Of a stretch of DNA of 41,061 nucleotides, positions 21,571 to 30,032 are shown in pieces. Every line of letters begins with the position of its first letter. The stretch's first letter is position 1. The DNA is from a virus. Where the stretch lies: the IMG/VR virus record IMGVR_UViG_3300042566_002064, positions 1-41,061 of that record. One strand, 5' to 3'. The position numbers and the translations under genes were made by a program. Below the pieces are notes generated by a model, which ran no database searches, was not told the DNA's origin, and saw only the letters and a list, made by a program, of their open reading frames with translations.

Positions 21571-23331
21571 ATGGCGCAGCCGCAAGCCTACAACCGCGAA
21601 ACAGATTTCACTGAGCGCGACGGTGACGACACCAACCATGCAGGTGTCAACACCGAGCTGGACGCGGCTGCGCTGTCTATCAACGAGATTCGGGACAACC
21701 TGGCGCTGATCCAGCGCGACGATGGAGCCCTGAAGAACGGCATCGTCACCGCTGAAAGTCTGAGCGATTCAGCATTCAACGCCGTGCTGGGCGAAGTGGC
21801 CACGGCCACCGCAGCCGCAAGTGCATCGGCTGATCGGTCCACGCTATTTGCCACGCAAGCAGAAGCCGACCGGATCGCAGCACAAGCTGCAGCCGCTGCA
21901 GCACAGTCTTCACAGACAGCCGCAGCCGGTAGCGCAACAGCGGCCGCAAACTCGCAAACCGCAGCGGCAAACAGCGCGACATCGGCTGCCACCAGCGCCA
22001 GCACGGCAACGACCAAGGCCAACGAGGCCAGCACCAGCGCCACCAATGCTGCGACCAGTGCCACGGCCGCCGCAGGATCGGCCACGACCGCCAGCACACA
22101 AGCAACCAATGCGGCCGCCAGTGCAACCAATTCTGCCAATTCGGCCACCACTGCCACCACCCAGGCAGGCATTGCCACTGCCCAAGCCACCAGCGCGGCA
22201 TCGTCGGCAAACGCTGCAGCGGCATCCTTTGACTCTTTTGACGACCGTTACCTTGGGGCTAAGGCAACGCCGCCAACGCTGGACAACGACGGCAACGCGC
22301 TGATCATTGGCGCTTTGTACTTTGACACCTCTGGCAACCAGTTGCGCGTCTACACCAGCACTGGTTGGAGCGTCCCTGCGCCAGCTCAGGCCGTGGTGGA
22401 CCAAGAATTTACAGCGACATCCGGGCAAACCACTTTCACTGTGGCAAACGGATACAACACAAATTCCTTGTACGTGCATTCAAACGGCGTCTTGCTTGAG
22501 AAAGCCGACTACACCGCCACGAATGGGACAACCGTGGTTCTTGCCACCGGAGCTGTTGCTGGAGACATCCTGAGGGTGTTCAGCTTTTTAACTCCAATTG
22601 ATACGGTCGGGATCAAGCTCGCTGCGGAGACTGCAGCAACAAACGCCGCCATCAGTGCGACATCTGCGGCCAATAGTGCAAGCACAGCATCTACTGCTGC
22701 AGCCAGTGCTGCGACAAACGCGGCCAGCGCTGCAACAGACGCTGCCAGTGCTGCGGCAGACGCTGCCAGCGCTGTAACAAACGCGGCCAGCGCGGCCGCC
22801 AGTAAGACGCTTGCACAAGACTGGGCAACCAAGCTGATAGATACGGTCGATGGCAACGAATATTCGGCCAAATACTATGCTGAGACTGGGCAATATTGGG
22901 CAGACCAGTCTGGCGCATACGCACAAAACGCAGAGTACCAAGCAGGCCTGGCAGCAGCAGCAGCAGCTAACGCTGGGGCCGCTTCGATTGTCTGCCACAT
23001 CGACAACGGCGGGGGGGTCATTGGCGTCGGCACAAAGGCGACTATCGAGGTCCCGTTTGATTGCACGATCAACCAATGGACGTTACTTACTGACGTAGGC
23101 GGTAACCTGACTGTGGACGTATGGAAGACAACTTACGCCAGTTACCCAACGGCCTCCAGCATCACAGCCTCGGCCAAGCCAGCCGTGGCGGGGGCATCTA
23201 AAAATCAGAGCAGCACGCTCACCGGTTGGACAACATTGCTCAGTGCGGGAGATTTGCTTTCTTTTGTCGTGACGGGCACTCCGTCAACGATTACCCGCGC
23301 CACGTTGTGCCTGAAAGTCACGCGAGGTTGA
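21571..23331 (+). CDS. Tail fibre 1, alanine-rich, with shared anchor domain
   Basis: A 586-aa fibre. Residues 1-75 are an anchor (AYNRETDFTERDGDDTNHAG, ALIQRDDGALKNGIVTAESL) shared with the fibre at 25455. A long Ala/Ser/Thr/Asn repeat region (about 80-215) forms a shaft. A beta domain (about 240-330, FTATSGQTTFTVANGYNT, VLLEKADYTATNGTTVVL) of a kind found in other tail fibres follows, then a second repeat of heptads such as TNAASAA (355-415, DNA period 21 bp), and a beta-rich receptor-facing C-terminus (480-586). Receptor binding is the likely job. Confidence 0.85.
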   Translation: MAQPQAYNRETDFTERDGDDTNHAGVNTELDAAALSINEIRDNLALIQRDDGALKNGIVTAESLSDSAFNAVLGEVATATAAASASADRSTLFATQAEADRIAAQAAAAAAQSSQTAAAGSATAAANSQTAAANSATSAATSASTATTKANEASTSATNAATSATAAAGSATTASTQATNAAASATNSANSATTATTQAGIATAQATSAASSANAAAASFDSFDDRYLGAKATPPTLDNDGNALIIGALYFDTSGNQLRVYTSTGWSVPAPAQAVVDQEFTATSGQTTFTVANGYNTNSLYVHSNGVLLEKADYTATNGTTVVLATGAVAGDILRVFSFLTPIDTVGIKLAAETAATNAAISATSAANSASTASTAAASAATNAASAATDAASAAADAASAVTNAASAAASKTLAQDWATKLIDTVDGNEYSAKYYAETGQYWADQSGAYAQNAEYQAGLAAAAAANAGAASIVCHIDNGGGVIGVGTKATIEVPFDCTINQWTLLTDVGGNLTVDVWKTTYASYPTASSITASAKPAVAGASKNQSSTLTGWTTLLSAGDLLSFVVTGTPSTITRATLCLKVTRG

Positions 23332-23332
23332 T

Positions 23333-23560
23333 ATGGAAAGTCCTGTCATTTTTTATGTTTGCGCGGTCATTGACAACGTAACTGGCGTACAGGTCAACAC
23401 CATCATTGCAAACACTGGAGAACCAGCGCCGGATGGTTGTCGGCTTGTCGAGCTGCCTGATGGTTATGTGTGGAACGGCACGGAAATGGTCCCGATGCCA
23501 GCGCCAGTGGAAGAAACTCAGGTTGAAGAAAACCCTGTTGAGGTGAGCAGTGGTAACTAA
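23333..23560 (+). CDS. Small fibre-associated protein (75 aa)
   Basis: A small acidic protein: FYVCAVIDNVTGVQVNTIIA and APDGCRLVELPDGYVWNG, followed by a Val/Glu/Pro-rich tail. It starts one base after the fibre stop and overlaps the next gene by 11 bases. It could be a fibre-tip subunit or a small chaperone; I recognise no family. Confidence 0.6.
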   Translation: MESPVIFYVCAVIDNVTGVQVNTIIANTGEPAPDGCRLVELPDGYVWNGTEMVPMPAPVEETQVEENPVEVSSGN

Positions 23561-24515
23561 GACCGTCTTTATCACCAGCGGCACCACCTTCACCGTACCT
23601 GACGACTTCGCCACGTTGGTTTCAGTGGAAGCCATCGGCGGAGGGGCAGGCAGTTTCCGCTCAAGCTTGGCTGGAGGCGGTGGCGGCGGGGCCTATGCCA
23701 AGTCCACTAGCGTCAGTGATATGTCCCCAGGCAAGACGATTTACGTCGCTATAGGTGCGGGTGGCATTGCGGGTACGTCCCCGGGAAGCGGGGGCGACAC
23801 TTGGCTGAACGCGTTTTCCAACGTAGCACCGGGTGACATCGCTTCCGGGGTGCTTGCAAAGGGGGGGGCTGCCGCAGCGTCGGGAAGCGGCGGGGCTGGT
23901 GGTAACGCAACACTAAGTGTTGGTAATGTAAAAAGCAGCGGCGGTACTGGCGGAACATGCGTTTCCGCTGGCACAAAGGGGGCAGGCGGAGGCGCTGGAG
24001 GTCCTGGCGGTGCTGGAGGTAATGGTGGTGCTGGCGGTTCCACAAGAGGCGGCGCTGGTGGAGGCTCAGGTGCAAGTCTTACTACGCCTGGAGCAACTGG
24101 AGGCACAACCGCCACAGCTAACGGCGCAGCAGGTGGAGCAGCAACAGGACAGACGGGCGGCTCTGGAGCAACCTCAACGACAGCGGCCAACAGCGTAACC
24201 GCACCTACCAACGGCGGCGGCGGCGGAGGTGGCCACTACAACGCAACAGGCACCAACGGGAACGGTGGGACTGGCAGCAGCGGGTCGATATGGACAGCCA
24301 CTGCAGGTGGTAGCGCAGGTCCTGGCGGTGGCGGTGGTGGCTCTGCTGCCAACGGACCCACGACAATTTTAGGCGGTGCTGGCGGGACGTATGGCGGTGG
24401 CGCAGGCGGAAGCGGCACGTCATCCACTGGTGCGTCTTCTGGAGGGCAAGGGATTATTGTTTTCACATACAACACCCGCAATCCACGCTCTTACGCCAAC
24501 ATCATTGCCGCTTAA
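23550..24515 (+). CDS. Glycine-rich fibre-tip adhesin
   Basis: A 321-aa protein whose centre (about 35-300) is made of GGxG-type repeats (GAGGGAGGPGGAGGNGGAGG, with many similar blocks). Polyglycine-II helix bundles of this sort form the receptor-binding tips of S16-like gp38 adhesins; loops between the glycine runs carry the variation. The N-terminus (KTVFITSGTTFTVPDDFATL) is a small beta domain found in glycine-rich tail proteins, and the C-terminus ends in a beta strand (GIIVFTYNTRN). GTG start with GAGGTG upstream. Confidence 0.7.
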   Translation: MVTKTVFITSGTTFTVPDDFATLVSVEAIGGGAGSFRSSLAGGGGGGAYAKSTSVSDMSPGKTIYVAIGAGGIAGTSPGSGGDTWLNAFSNVAPGDIASGVLAKGGAAAASGSGGAGGNATLSVGNVKSSGGTGGTCVSAGTKGAGGGAGGPGGAGGNGGAGGSTRGGAGGGSGASLTTPGATGGTTATANGAAGGAATGQTGGSGATSTTAANSVTAPTNGGGGGGGHYNATGTNGNGGTGSSGSIWTATAGGSAGPGGGGGGSAANGPTTILGGAGGTYGGGAGGSGTSSTGASSGGQGIIVFTYNTRNPRSYANIIAA

Positions 24516-24587
24516 CTCAGATTGGCAATACCCAACAACATGGTGACCGACAACAAAGCAATGCCATTTTGAAACTGTAAGCAGATG

Positions 24588-24603
24588 GACCCATCGGGTC
24601 TTT
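24588..24603 (+). terminator. Weak hairpin with short T-run
   Basis: GACCC-ATC-GGGTC followed by TTT lies 72 bases after the adhesin stop and just before the next ribosome site (GAAAGGAG). Too weak to be sure; it may pause or partly stop transcription in the fibre cassette. Confidence 0.35.
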
Positions 24604-24626
24604 CAAAACATCGAAAGGAGCCCAGC

Positions 24627-25211
24627 ATGGGTAGGACAAGAAAACTCGCAGGAACAGTTAGCGCAGGCGGCCCATTGGAGGATGGATTGATCGCCATCAG
24701 CGACGTTACAGGACTGCAGGCTGCACTGGATGCAAAAGGTTCTTTGGTATCAGGCACGCCAGTAACCACCAGCGGCGCATCTTCCTATGAACTTTCCAGC
24801 ATCCCGGCGACAGTCAAGAAGATCAAATTGCTGCTGCGCAGTGTGTCGGTATCCGGTGCGTCAAACGGTTGGTTTCGCTTGCAGCTTGGCACATCGGGCG
24901 GCTATGTGACCAGCGGTTATTCGGCAACAGTCACAGCAATAAGCTCAACTGCCGCTTCGTCGGGCTTTGACAACATCGGCTTCATGCCCGCGTTTGGTGT
25001 TGCTGATGCCGACTTGTATTCCGGCGTTATCGAACTTGCGGAAGTCAGTCCCAACGTCTGGGTAATGTCAGGAAACCTGAAGTCAACAACCAGTCGCATG
25101 TGTTTTAGTGCTGGCGATGTGTCACTCGGGGCGGAGCTAACCAGCGTCAAGCTATCAATTCACAGCGCCGGAATATTCGACGGCGGAACAATTAACGTTC
25201 TGTACGAGTAA
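24627..25211 (+). CDS. Putative tail fibre/baseplate appendage protein (194 aa)
   Basis: Ribosome site GAAAGGAG selects ATG 24627 (an upstream ATG in the same frame is not supported). The product has an N-terminal stretch MGRTRKLAGTVSAGG and ISDVTGLQAALDAKGSL, typical of short linkers after fibre anchors, then a beta-rich domain (SSYELSSIPATVKKIKLLLR, SGVIELAEVSPNVWVMSGNL) like a jelly roll. Probably a second receptor-binding or tip protein. AT-richer than the head genes. Confidence 0.65.
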   Translation: MGRTRKLAGTVSAGGPLEDGLIAISDVTGLQAALDAKGSLVSGTPVTTSGASSYELSSIPATVKKIKLLLRSVSVSGASNGWFRLQLGTSGGYVTSGYSATVTAISSTAASSGFDNIGFMPAFGVADADLYSGVIELAEVSPNVWVMSGNLKSTTSRMCFSAGDVSLGAELTSVKLSIHSAGIFDGGTINVLYE

Positions 25212-25216
25212 ATCAC

Positions 25217-25447
25217 ATGTCTGAAGTCGAAGTATCACACCGCGAAATTTATAACCGCCTCATGACCGTAGAGCAGAAGGTGGACAAGATCGAATCGAAC
25301 ACCAAGGACATGGTGAGCGCATTCCAGGCAGCCCAAGGCGCTTTCACCGTGCTGGAGTGGCTGGCCAAGATCGCCAAGCCGATGCTGGTAGTTGCGGCCT
25401 TTTTGGCTGCGATAGCCACCGCCTGGACCAACATCAAGATCAAGTGA
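25217..25447 (+). CDS. Small coiled-coil/TM protein, holin- or XhlA-like (76 aa)
   Basis: Residues 5-40 are a coiled coil (REIYNRLMTVEQKVDKIES) and 50-72 a membrane helix (AKPMLVVAAFLAAIATAW) with a short positive tail. This fits XhlA-type phage haemolysin/holin-like proteins. Its place inside the fibre cassette and far from the lysozyme is odd, so a role in virion attachment or as a membrane accessory is also possible. Confidence 0.55.
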   Translation: MSEVEVSHREIYNRLMTVEQKVDKIESNTKDMVSAFQAAQGAFTVLEWLAKIAKPMLVVAAFLAAIATAWTNIKIK

Positions 25448-25454
25448 GACAACC

Positions 25455-26060
25455 ATGCCGCAAGCATCTGCCTACAACCGCTCCAAGAATTTCTTGGACA
25501 ACAACCCAGACCGCACAGACCATGCTGCGCTGAACGACGAGCTTGACCGTGCGGCCGAAAGCATCAACGCACTACGCACCAATCAAGCCCTTCTGCAGTC
25601 TGATGACGGCACGTTGAAAAATGCGATTGTCACCATTGCCTCACTGTCCTCTGAAGTGATGAACCTGATGACAGGCATTGATGTGCTGACCATCGAGGGG
25701 CCAGAGGGTCCCGTGGGTGCCTCATTCAATGCAGACTACAAAGGGCTGGAAAGCGAGCGATCCACTTTTGCAGGGCAGCCCAAAGGCTTTTCTTTTCTGG
25801 CCATCGACACCGGCCTGCTTTATTTCAAGCTGTCTGCCACGTCGGGGCACTGGTCTGCCGGTTACCAGTTTGGACGTGGCGAGAAGGGCGCTGACGGTGA
25901 GCCAGGAGCGGATGGCTCCGATGGCACCGACGGAACCAACGGCCTGATCACGTCGGTGGATACCACCTCCAAAACCGTGGGCCTGATTGGTAAAACCGCG
26001 CTGAACATCACGGCGACCGTCGTGTCTGGTCAGCTTATCCTCAACGTGACTACGGTGTAA
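25455..26060 (+). CDS. Tail fibre 2 with shared anchor and collagen-like segment
   Basis: A 201-aa fibre. Its first 75 residues repeat the anchor of the large fibre (AYNRSKNFLDNNPDRTDHAA, ALLQSDDGTLKNAIVTIASL). The middle has short Gly-X-Y runs (EGPEGPVG and GEKGADGEPGADGSDGTDG), collagen-like, and the C-terminus is a small beta domain. Two fibres with the same anchor imply that both dock at the same kind of virion site, or that one is a shorter alternative. Start ATG 25455. Confidence 0.8.
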   Translation: MPQASAYNRSKNFLDNNPDRTDHAALNDELDRAAESINALRTNQALLQSDDGTLKNAIVTIASLSSEVMNLMTGIDVLTIEGPEGPVGASFNADYKGLESERSTFAGQPKGFSFLAIDTGLLYFKLSATSGHWSAGYQFGRGEKGADGEPGADGSDGTDGTNGLITSVDTTSKTVGLIGKTALNITATVVSGQLILNVTTV

Positions 26061-26063
26061 GCC

Positions 26064-26768
26064 ATGAACGGACTGAGTGAACGCCACCGCACCCTGGGCG
26101 ACCTGATGACCGAGCTGCGCGCGCGGCTTGGCTTCGTCACGCAAGGCAGCGCCAGCAAGAACAACGACACCGTGATCAAGAGCTTCCTGCAGGAAGCCCA
26201 CGACTACGTGTTCAGCGAGCTGCAGCCGCCTGCCCAGCGCAAGAAAACCATCATCCAGTTGCAGGCAGGCTCTTACCTGTACGACTGGCACAACGACGCC
26301 GAGGACGAGGACATCGACCCCGGCCTTGTGCAATCGCTGTGGCTCAAGCAATCGGACACGATCCGCACCCCGCTGACGCAAGGCATCACCGAAAACGACC
26401 GCTCGCTGGACACCATCCGCCAGCAGCCCGAGAAATACGACCACCTGAATGGCCAGATCGAACTCTGGCCCATCCCCGACCAGCCTTATGAGCTGATCGT
26501 GGAATACCTGGCCGACAAAAACCGCTTCGACCGTGCGAGCGACCGCCCCAGCGTGCCGGATCGCCTGGTGTTCTTGTACGCCCTGGCCACGGCCAAGGCT
26601 CACTACCGCCACCCCGACGCCCAGCCAGCGGCCGTGACCTTCCAGAACATGCTCACCAAAGAAAAGATGAAGCAGAAGGAAAACCGCCGATTCTTCGCCA
26701 ACACCGACACGCGCGGCGAAAGCCAAGTGGTCCGCACCGCCAATGGTGGCTACACCCTTCGGAGCTGA
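26064..26768 (+). CDS. Head-tail adaptor / tail tube A-like protein
   Basis: A 234-aa protein: MTELRARLGFVTQGSASKNN, then LQEAHDYVFSELQPPAQRKK, WPIPDQPYELIVEYLADK, and a basic tail. The pattern of helices plus 'LQAGSYLYDW' and 'IELWPIPDQPYELI' is typical of podovirus adaptor proteins (tail tubular protein A or gp4-like) that sit under the portal. It begins 3 bases after the fibre 2 stop. Confidence 0.7.
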   Translation: MNGLSERHRTLGDLMTELRARLGFVTQGSASKNNDTVIKSFLQEAHDYVFSELQPPAQRKKTIIQLQAGSYLYDWHNDAEDEDIDPGLVQSLWLKQSDTIRTPLTQGITENDRSLDTIRQQPEKYDHLNGQIELWPIPDQPYELIVEYLADKNRFDRASDRPSVPDRLVFLYALATAKAHYRHPDAQPAAVTFQNMLTKEKMKQKENRRFFANTDTRGESQVVRTANGGYTLRS

Positions 26769-26770
26769 CC

Positions 26771-28168
26771 GTGGCCCAGATTACCTTCGACCGCTTCGAC
26801 TTGGGCATTGACCTGCGCAAGGGCGCATCCGTATCGGATGCCAACCGCTTGCGCGAAATGAAAAACGCCTATGTCACCACGGGCCTGGCCACGCAGAAGC
26901 GGCCAGGTTTGGTGAAGGTGGCCGACCTGGAGGCTGGCACCAAAGGCCTGTTTGCCGCCTTCGGCAAGCTGCACACCTTCTACGGTAGCGGCACCGTCAC
27001 GCACGCAAACACCCTGTTCCAGGCCAACAAGGTGGAGTTTTCAGGCGGGGCCCAGGCCGTCACCGATGTGCCTTATGCCGACGTGTTCAATTCCTTCATT
27101 TACTGCGCCGTGCAATACGCCAGCGGCGCGGTGGAGCATCACTACCTGGACGGATCAGCGGCCACGCACATTGCCGACGCCAACTGTCCCGACACCAAGG
27201 CGGTGATCAAGCTGGCCAGCAAGATTTTTGCGGCTGGCGCTGGCAGCGGTGACGTGGTGCGCTTTTGCAAGACCGGCGACCCGCGCGACTGGACCACGGC
27301 CAACGATGCCGGGTTCCTGCCCACCGGCTTGAACTCGCGCGGTGACCGCTCCACCAACGCCCTGGGCATCTACCAAAGCAAGCTGGTGGCGCTCACGCGC
27401 GACGGCGCGCAGGTGTGGACCGTGGACCCGGACCCCACCAACATGAAGCTGGACACCATCGTGGAGAACGTCGGTACCAGCTTCCCGCGCACCGTGTCCA
27501 ACGTGGCCGGTGACCTGTATTTCCTGAGCGACTACGGGTTTCGCTCCATCACCACGCTGCAACTGACCAACAACCTGGCCGACGTGGACGTGGGCTCGCC
27601 CATCGACGCCCTGGTGCGACCCGAAACCAAAGTGGCCGGGGTCAACCCGCGCAGCTTCTACTTCTACGGCACCGGCCAGTACGTGTGCGCCATTGGCAAC
27701 CGCCTGTTCGTCTACTCGATCAGCCGCACCGCCAAGATCGCGGCATGGAGTCAGTATTTCCTGAGCAAGACCGTGGACGCCTTTGCGGAGCTGGGCCAGG
27801 AGCTTTACATACGGTCCGGTGATTCGGTCTACAAGCTGGATGAAGCCGTCAGCACCGACGACGGCACGCAGTTTGAAGTCCTGATTGACCTGCCTTACAT
27901 GAACTTCAAGTCGCCCGGCATGCTCAAGCGCATCACCGGGGCCGACGTGGTGGTGGACGGCCGCTGCGAGTTTTCCGTGGGCTTCGACGTGCGCGACCCC
28001 GATGCTTTCACCCCACCGGTCAAGGTCAAGGGCAACACCCGACCCAGCGGCATGATTCCCGTGGAGTGCACCGGCACCGAATTCGCGCTGCGCTTTCGCA
28101 ACTTCGACAACAAGCCGTTCCGCGTGGACGCGGTGACGATCTATTACGACGTGCTGGGCCCGGTATGA
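26771..28168 (+). CDS. Tail nozzle/hub beta-propeller protein
   Basis: A 465-aa beta-rich protein with repeated blades (AFGKLHTFYGSGTVTHANTL, AVQYASGAVEHHYLDG, LVALTRDGAQVWTVDPD, GQELYIRSGDSVYKLDEA) and a C-terminal strand region. It resembles the P22 gp10/T7 gp12 type, which forms the lower tail and stabilises packaged DNA. GTG start; the stop overlaps the GNAT gene. Confidence 0.7.
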   Translation: MAQITFDRFDLGIDLRKGASVSDANRLREMKNAYVTTGLATQKRPGLVKVADLEAGTKGLFAAFGKLHTFYGSGTVTHANTLFQANKVEFSGGAQAVTDVPYADVFNSFIYCAVQYASGAVEHHYLDGSAATHIADANCPDTKAVIKLASKIFAAGAGSGDVVRFCKTGDPRDWTTANDAGFLPTGLNSRGDRSTNALGIYQSKLVALTRDGAQVWTVDPDPTNMKLDTIVENVGTSFPRTVSNVAGDLYFLSDYGFRSITTLQLTNNLADVDVGSPIDALVRPETKVAGVNPRSFYFYGTGQYVCAIGNRLFVYSISRTAKIAAWSQYFLSKTVDAFAELGQELYIRSGDSVYKLDEAVSTDDGTQFEVLIDLPYMNFKSPGMLKRITGADVVVDGRCEFSVGFDVRDPDAFTPPVKVKGNTRPSGMIPVECTGTEFALRFRNFDNKPFRVDAVTIYYDVLGPV

Positions 28169-28611
28169 AGTTGCGCATGGCCACCCCCGACGACTTGCCC
28201 GCCATCGTGGTGCTGGGCCGGGTCATGCACCAGGAATCGAGCTTCGCGCCCATGGATTACGACGTGGACCGCGTGAAAGAAACGATCAGCGACCTGATGA
28301 ACAAAAGTCAGTTCGTGGTGGTGGCTGAGGATACAAATGGGGAAGTGATCGGCGGCATGGCTGGCATGGTGACGCAAAGCTGGTTCGGCAATGACATGGT
28401 GGCCAATGACCTGGCCCTGTTCATTCACCCGGACCATCGCGGCGGCCTGATGGTGGTGCGGCTGGTCAAGGCATTCGTGCACTGGGCCAAGTTGGCCGGT
28501 GCAAAACAAATTCGGCCTGGCGTGGTGTCTGGAAGCAGAACCGCCGAGGCCTTGTATGACCGACTTGGCTTCACGCGATGCGGGGCCACGTTTTGTATGG
28601 AAGGAGCTTGA
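28165..28611 (+). CDS. GNAT-family acetyltransferase
   Basis: A 148-aa protein. 'KLRMATPDDLPAIVVLGR' starts the fold, 'FVVVAEDTNGEVIGGMAG' is the central strand pair, 'LFIHPDHRGGLMVVRLVKAF' holds the acetyl-CoA binding loop (motif A), and 'TAEALYDRLGFTRCG' is motif B. It overlaps the tail gene by ATGA and is followed one base later by an internal-protein gene. Acetyltransferases occur at this spot in related podoviruses; the substrate is unknown. Confidence 0.85.
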   Translation: MKLRMATPDDLPAIVVLGRVMHQESSFAPMDYDVDRVKETISDLMNKSQFVVVAEDTNGEVIGGMAGMVTQSWFGNDMVANDLALFIHPDHRGGLMVVRLVKAFVHWAKLAGAKQIRPGVVSGSRTAEALYDRLGFTRCGATFCMEGA

Positions 28612-28612
28612 T

Positions 28613-29287
28613 ATGGGCGGCGGTGGTGGTGGTGATCCAGGGGCAGCAGCCCGAGAGCAAGAGGCAGCACGTCAGGCGCGCATCCAGGCGGCAACGGACG
28701 AAATCAACAACATCTTCGCCAACAAGGTGAAGAAGACCAATCCTGACGGCAGCGGGTTCTGGGTCGATGGCGATCCAGCCAACGCGCGCGACACGCTCTA
28801 TGCGGACCAGCGCAAGACCGTCTACGACCTGAACAAGACCGAAGTGGACCGCCAGGCCAAGGAAGCCGAGCGGACCAACCGCTTCGGCCTGGCCCGCATG
28901 GGCCTTCTGGGCGGATCGGTGGACGTGGACAGCAATGCGGAGCTGAACCGTCGCACGAACGAGGGCCTGCTTCGCGCTGGCGGCATTGCCGACCAGGCAG
29001 CGGCGGACCTGAAGGCATCCGACGAGAAGACCCGCTCGAACCTCATCAGCATGGCGCAGTCGGGCATCGACACCGGTACCGCGTCGCAGATGGCCTTGCA
29101 GGGTCTGAAGGTGAACGCGGACAGCGTGGCGCAGCAACGCTCGGGCTCCAGCATCGGCAGCCTGTTCAACGACTTGAGCCAGGCATACCTGGCCAACCAG
29201 GTCAACGCAGGCCGGGCGGCCGGTGCGGGCTATGGCCAGCAGTGGTACGGCGTTTCCGCGCCGACCCAGCGCTATGCGGGCAACTGA
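28613..29287 (+). CDS. Internal virion protein 1 (224 aa)
   Basis: Starts MGGGGGGDPGAAAREQEAAR, then a helical body rich in Ala, Gln and Asn with ANRTNRFGLARMGLLGGSVD-like and SGIDTGTASQMALQGLKVNA segments, ending YGVSAPTQRYAGN. No membrane helix. The size, helical make-up and place between tail nozzle and giant protein match the ejection proteins of podoviruses (P22 gp7 or gp16 position), carried in the head and injected with DNA. Confidence 0.6.
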   Translation: MGGGGGGDPGAAAREQEAARQARIQAATDEINNIFANKVKKTNPDGSGFWVDGDPANARDTLYADQRKTVYDLNKTEVDRQAKEAERTNRFGLARMGLLGGSVDVDSNAELNRRTNEGLLRAGGIADQAAADLKASDEKTRSNLISMAQSGIDTGTASQMALQGLKVNADSVAQQRSGSSIGSLFNDLSQAYLANQVNAGRAAGAGYGQQWYGVSAPTQRYAGN

Positions 29288-29300
29288 GGGAGGTTAAGAC

Positions 29301-30032
29301 ATGGACCCGATCACCATCGCATCCCTCGTCGCCATGTTCGCCGGATCGGCCATGCAGTACAAGGCCGCGCAGGACGCGCAGGAGCGCCAGAACGCGGCCA
29401 TCCGCGAAGGTCTCCAGCGCCAGCGTGACTTGCAGATTCAGGCCGAGCAGAAGGCCATGGGCACGGCGCGCGAGTTCAACACCGAAGACCGCCGCACCGA
29501 GCAGACCCAGATTGCCGACCAGATCAGCCAGGAGCTTCTGACGCCGGTCAGCGAGAGCCAGGCGATCCGCTCGCAGCAGCAGACCACGCAGGGCAACGTC
29601 TCGGGCGACTACACCACGGCCAAGGCCGCCTCGGATGTGGCCTCGCTCAAGGCGGCCGAGCAACTGGCCCGCCTGTTGGGCAAGTCCACGTCGGCCAATC
29701 GCCTGCGCATGAACGAGGGCATCCGCCTGATGGATGCTGGGCAGGCGATCGACCAGCTCGGGAGCTTTTCGCGCGGCAACCAGGGGGCCGACCAAATCGC
29801 CATCCAGGTCGCCGGCCGACCTGATGCCGGGCTCCAGTTCGGCGGCAGCGTGCTCCAGGGGATCGGCAGCGCTGGCCTCATGGGCGGCGGCTCCGCTGGG
29901 AAAGTCACGGGCGCGGACCTGGCGGCAGCCAATGCCACGGCCGACCCGATCGCAACGCTCAACGCATCCAAGGGCTGGACGGGCTCGGGCAACACGTCCT
30001 GGCTGGACGCACTTCGGAGGATCGGACAGTGA
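29301..30032 (+). CDS. Internal virion protein 2 (243 aa)
   Basis: Starts with a hydrophobic segment (MDPITIASLVAMFAGSAMQY), followed by a long coiled-coil of Gln/Arg/Glu (AAIREGLQRQRDLQIQAEQK), helices QTTQGNVSGDYTTAKAAS, and a Gly-rich tail. The N-terminal helix could insert in a membrane. Likely an ejection protein; family not named. Stop overlaps the next GTG start. Confidence 0.6.
   Translation: MDPITIASLVAMFAGSAMQYKAAQDAQERQNAAIREGLQRQRDLQIQAEQKAMGTAREFNTEDRRTEQTQIADQISQELLTPVSESQAIRSQQQTTQGNVSGDYTTAKAASDVASLKAAEQLARLLGKSTSANRLRMNEGIRLMDAGQAIDQLGSFSRGNQGADQIAIQVAGRPDAGLQFGGSVLQGIGSAGLMGGGSAGKVTGADLAAANATADPIATLNASKGWTGSGNTSWLDALRRIGQ

Noticed and set aside
22690-22800. Tandem repeats that might look like a CRISPR or satellite array
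   Set aside because: They are 21-base periods coding for Ala-rich heptads in the fibre shaft, with no unique spacers of constant size.
21571-26060. Diversity-generating retroelement, as in Bordetella phage BPP-1
   Set aside because: No reverse transcriptase, template repeat or Avd-like gene is seen in the window; the fibres vary by other means if at all.
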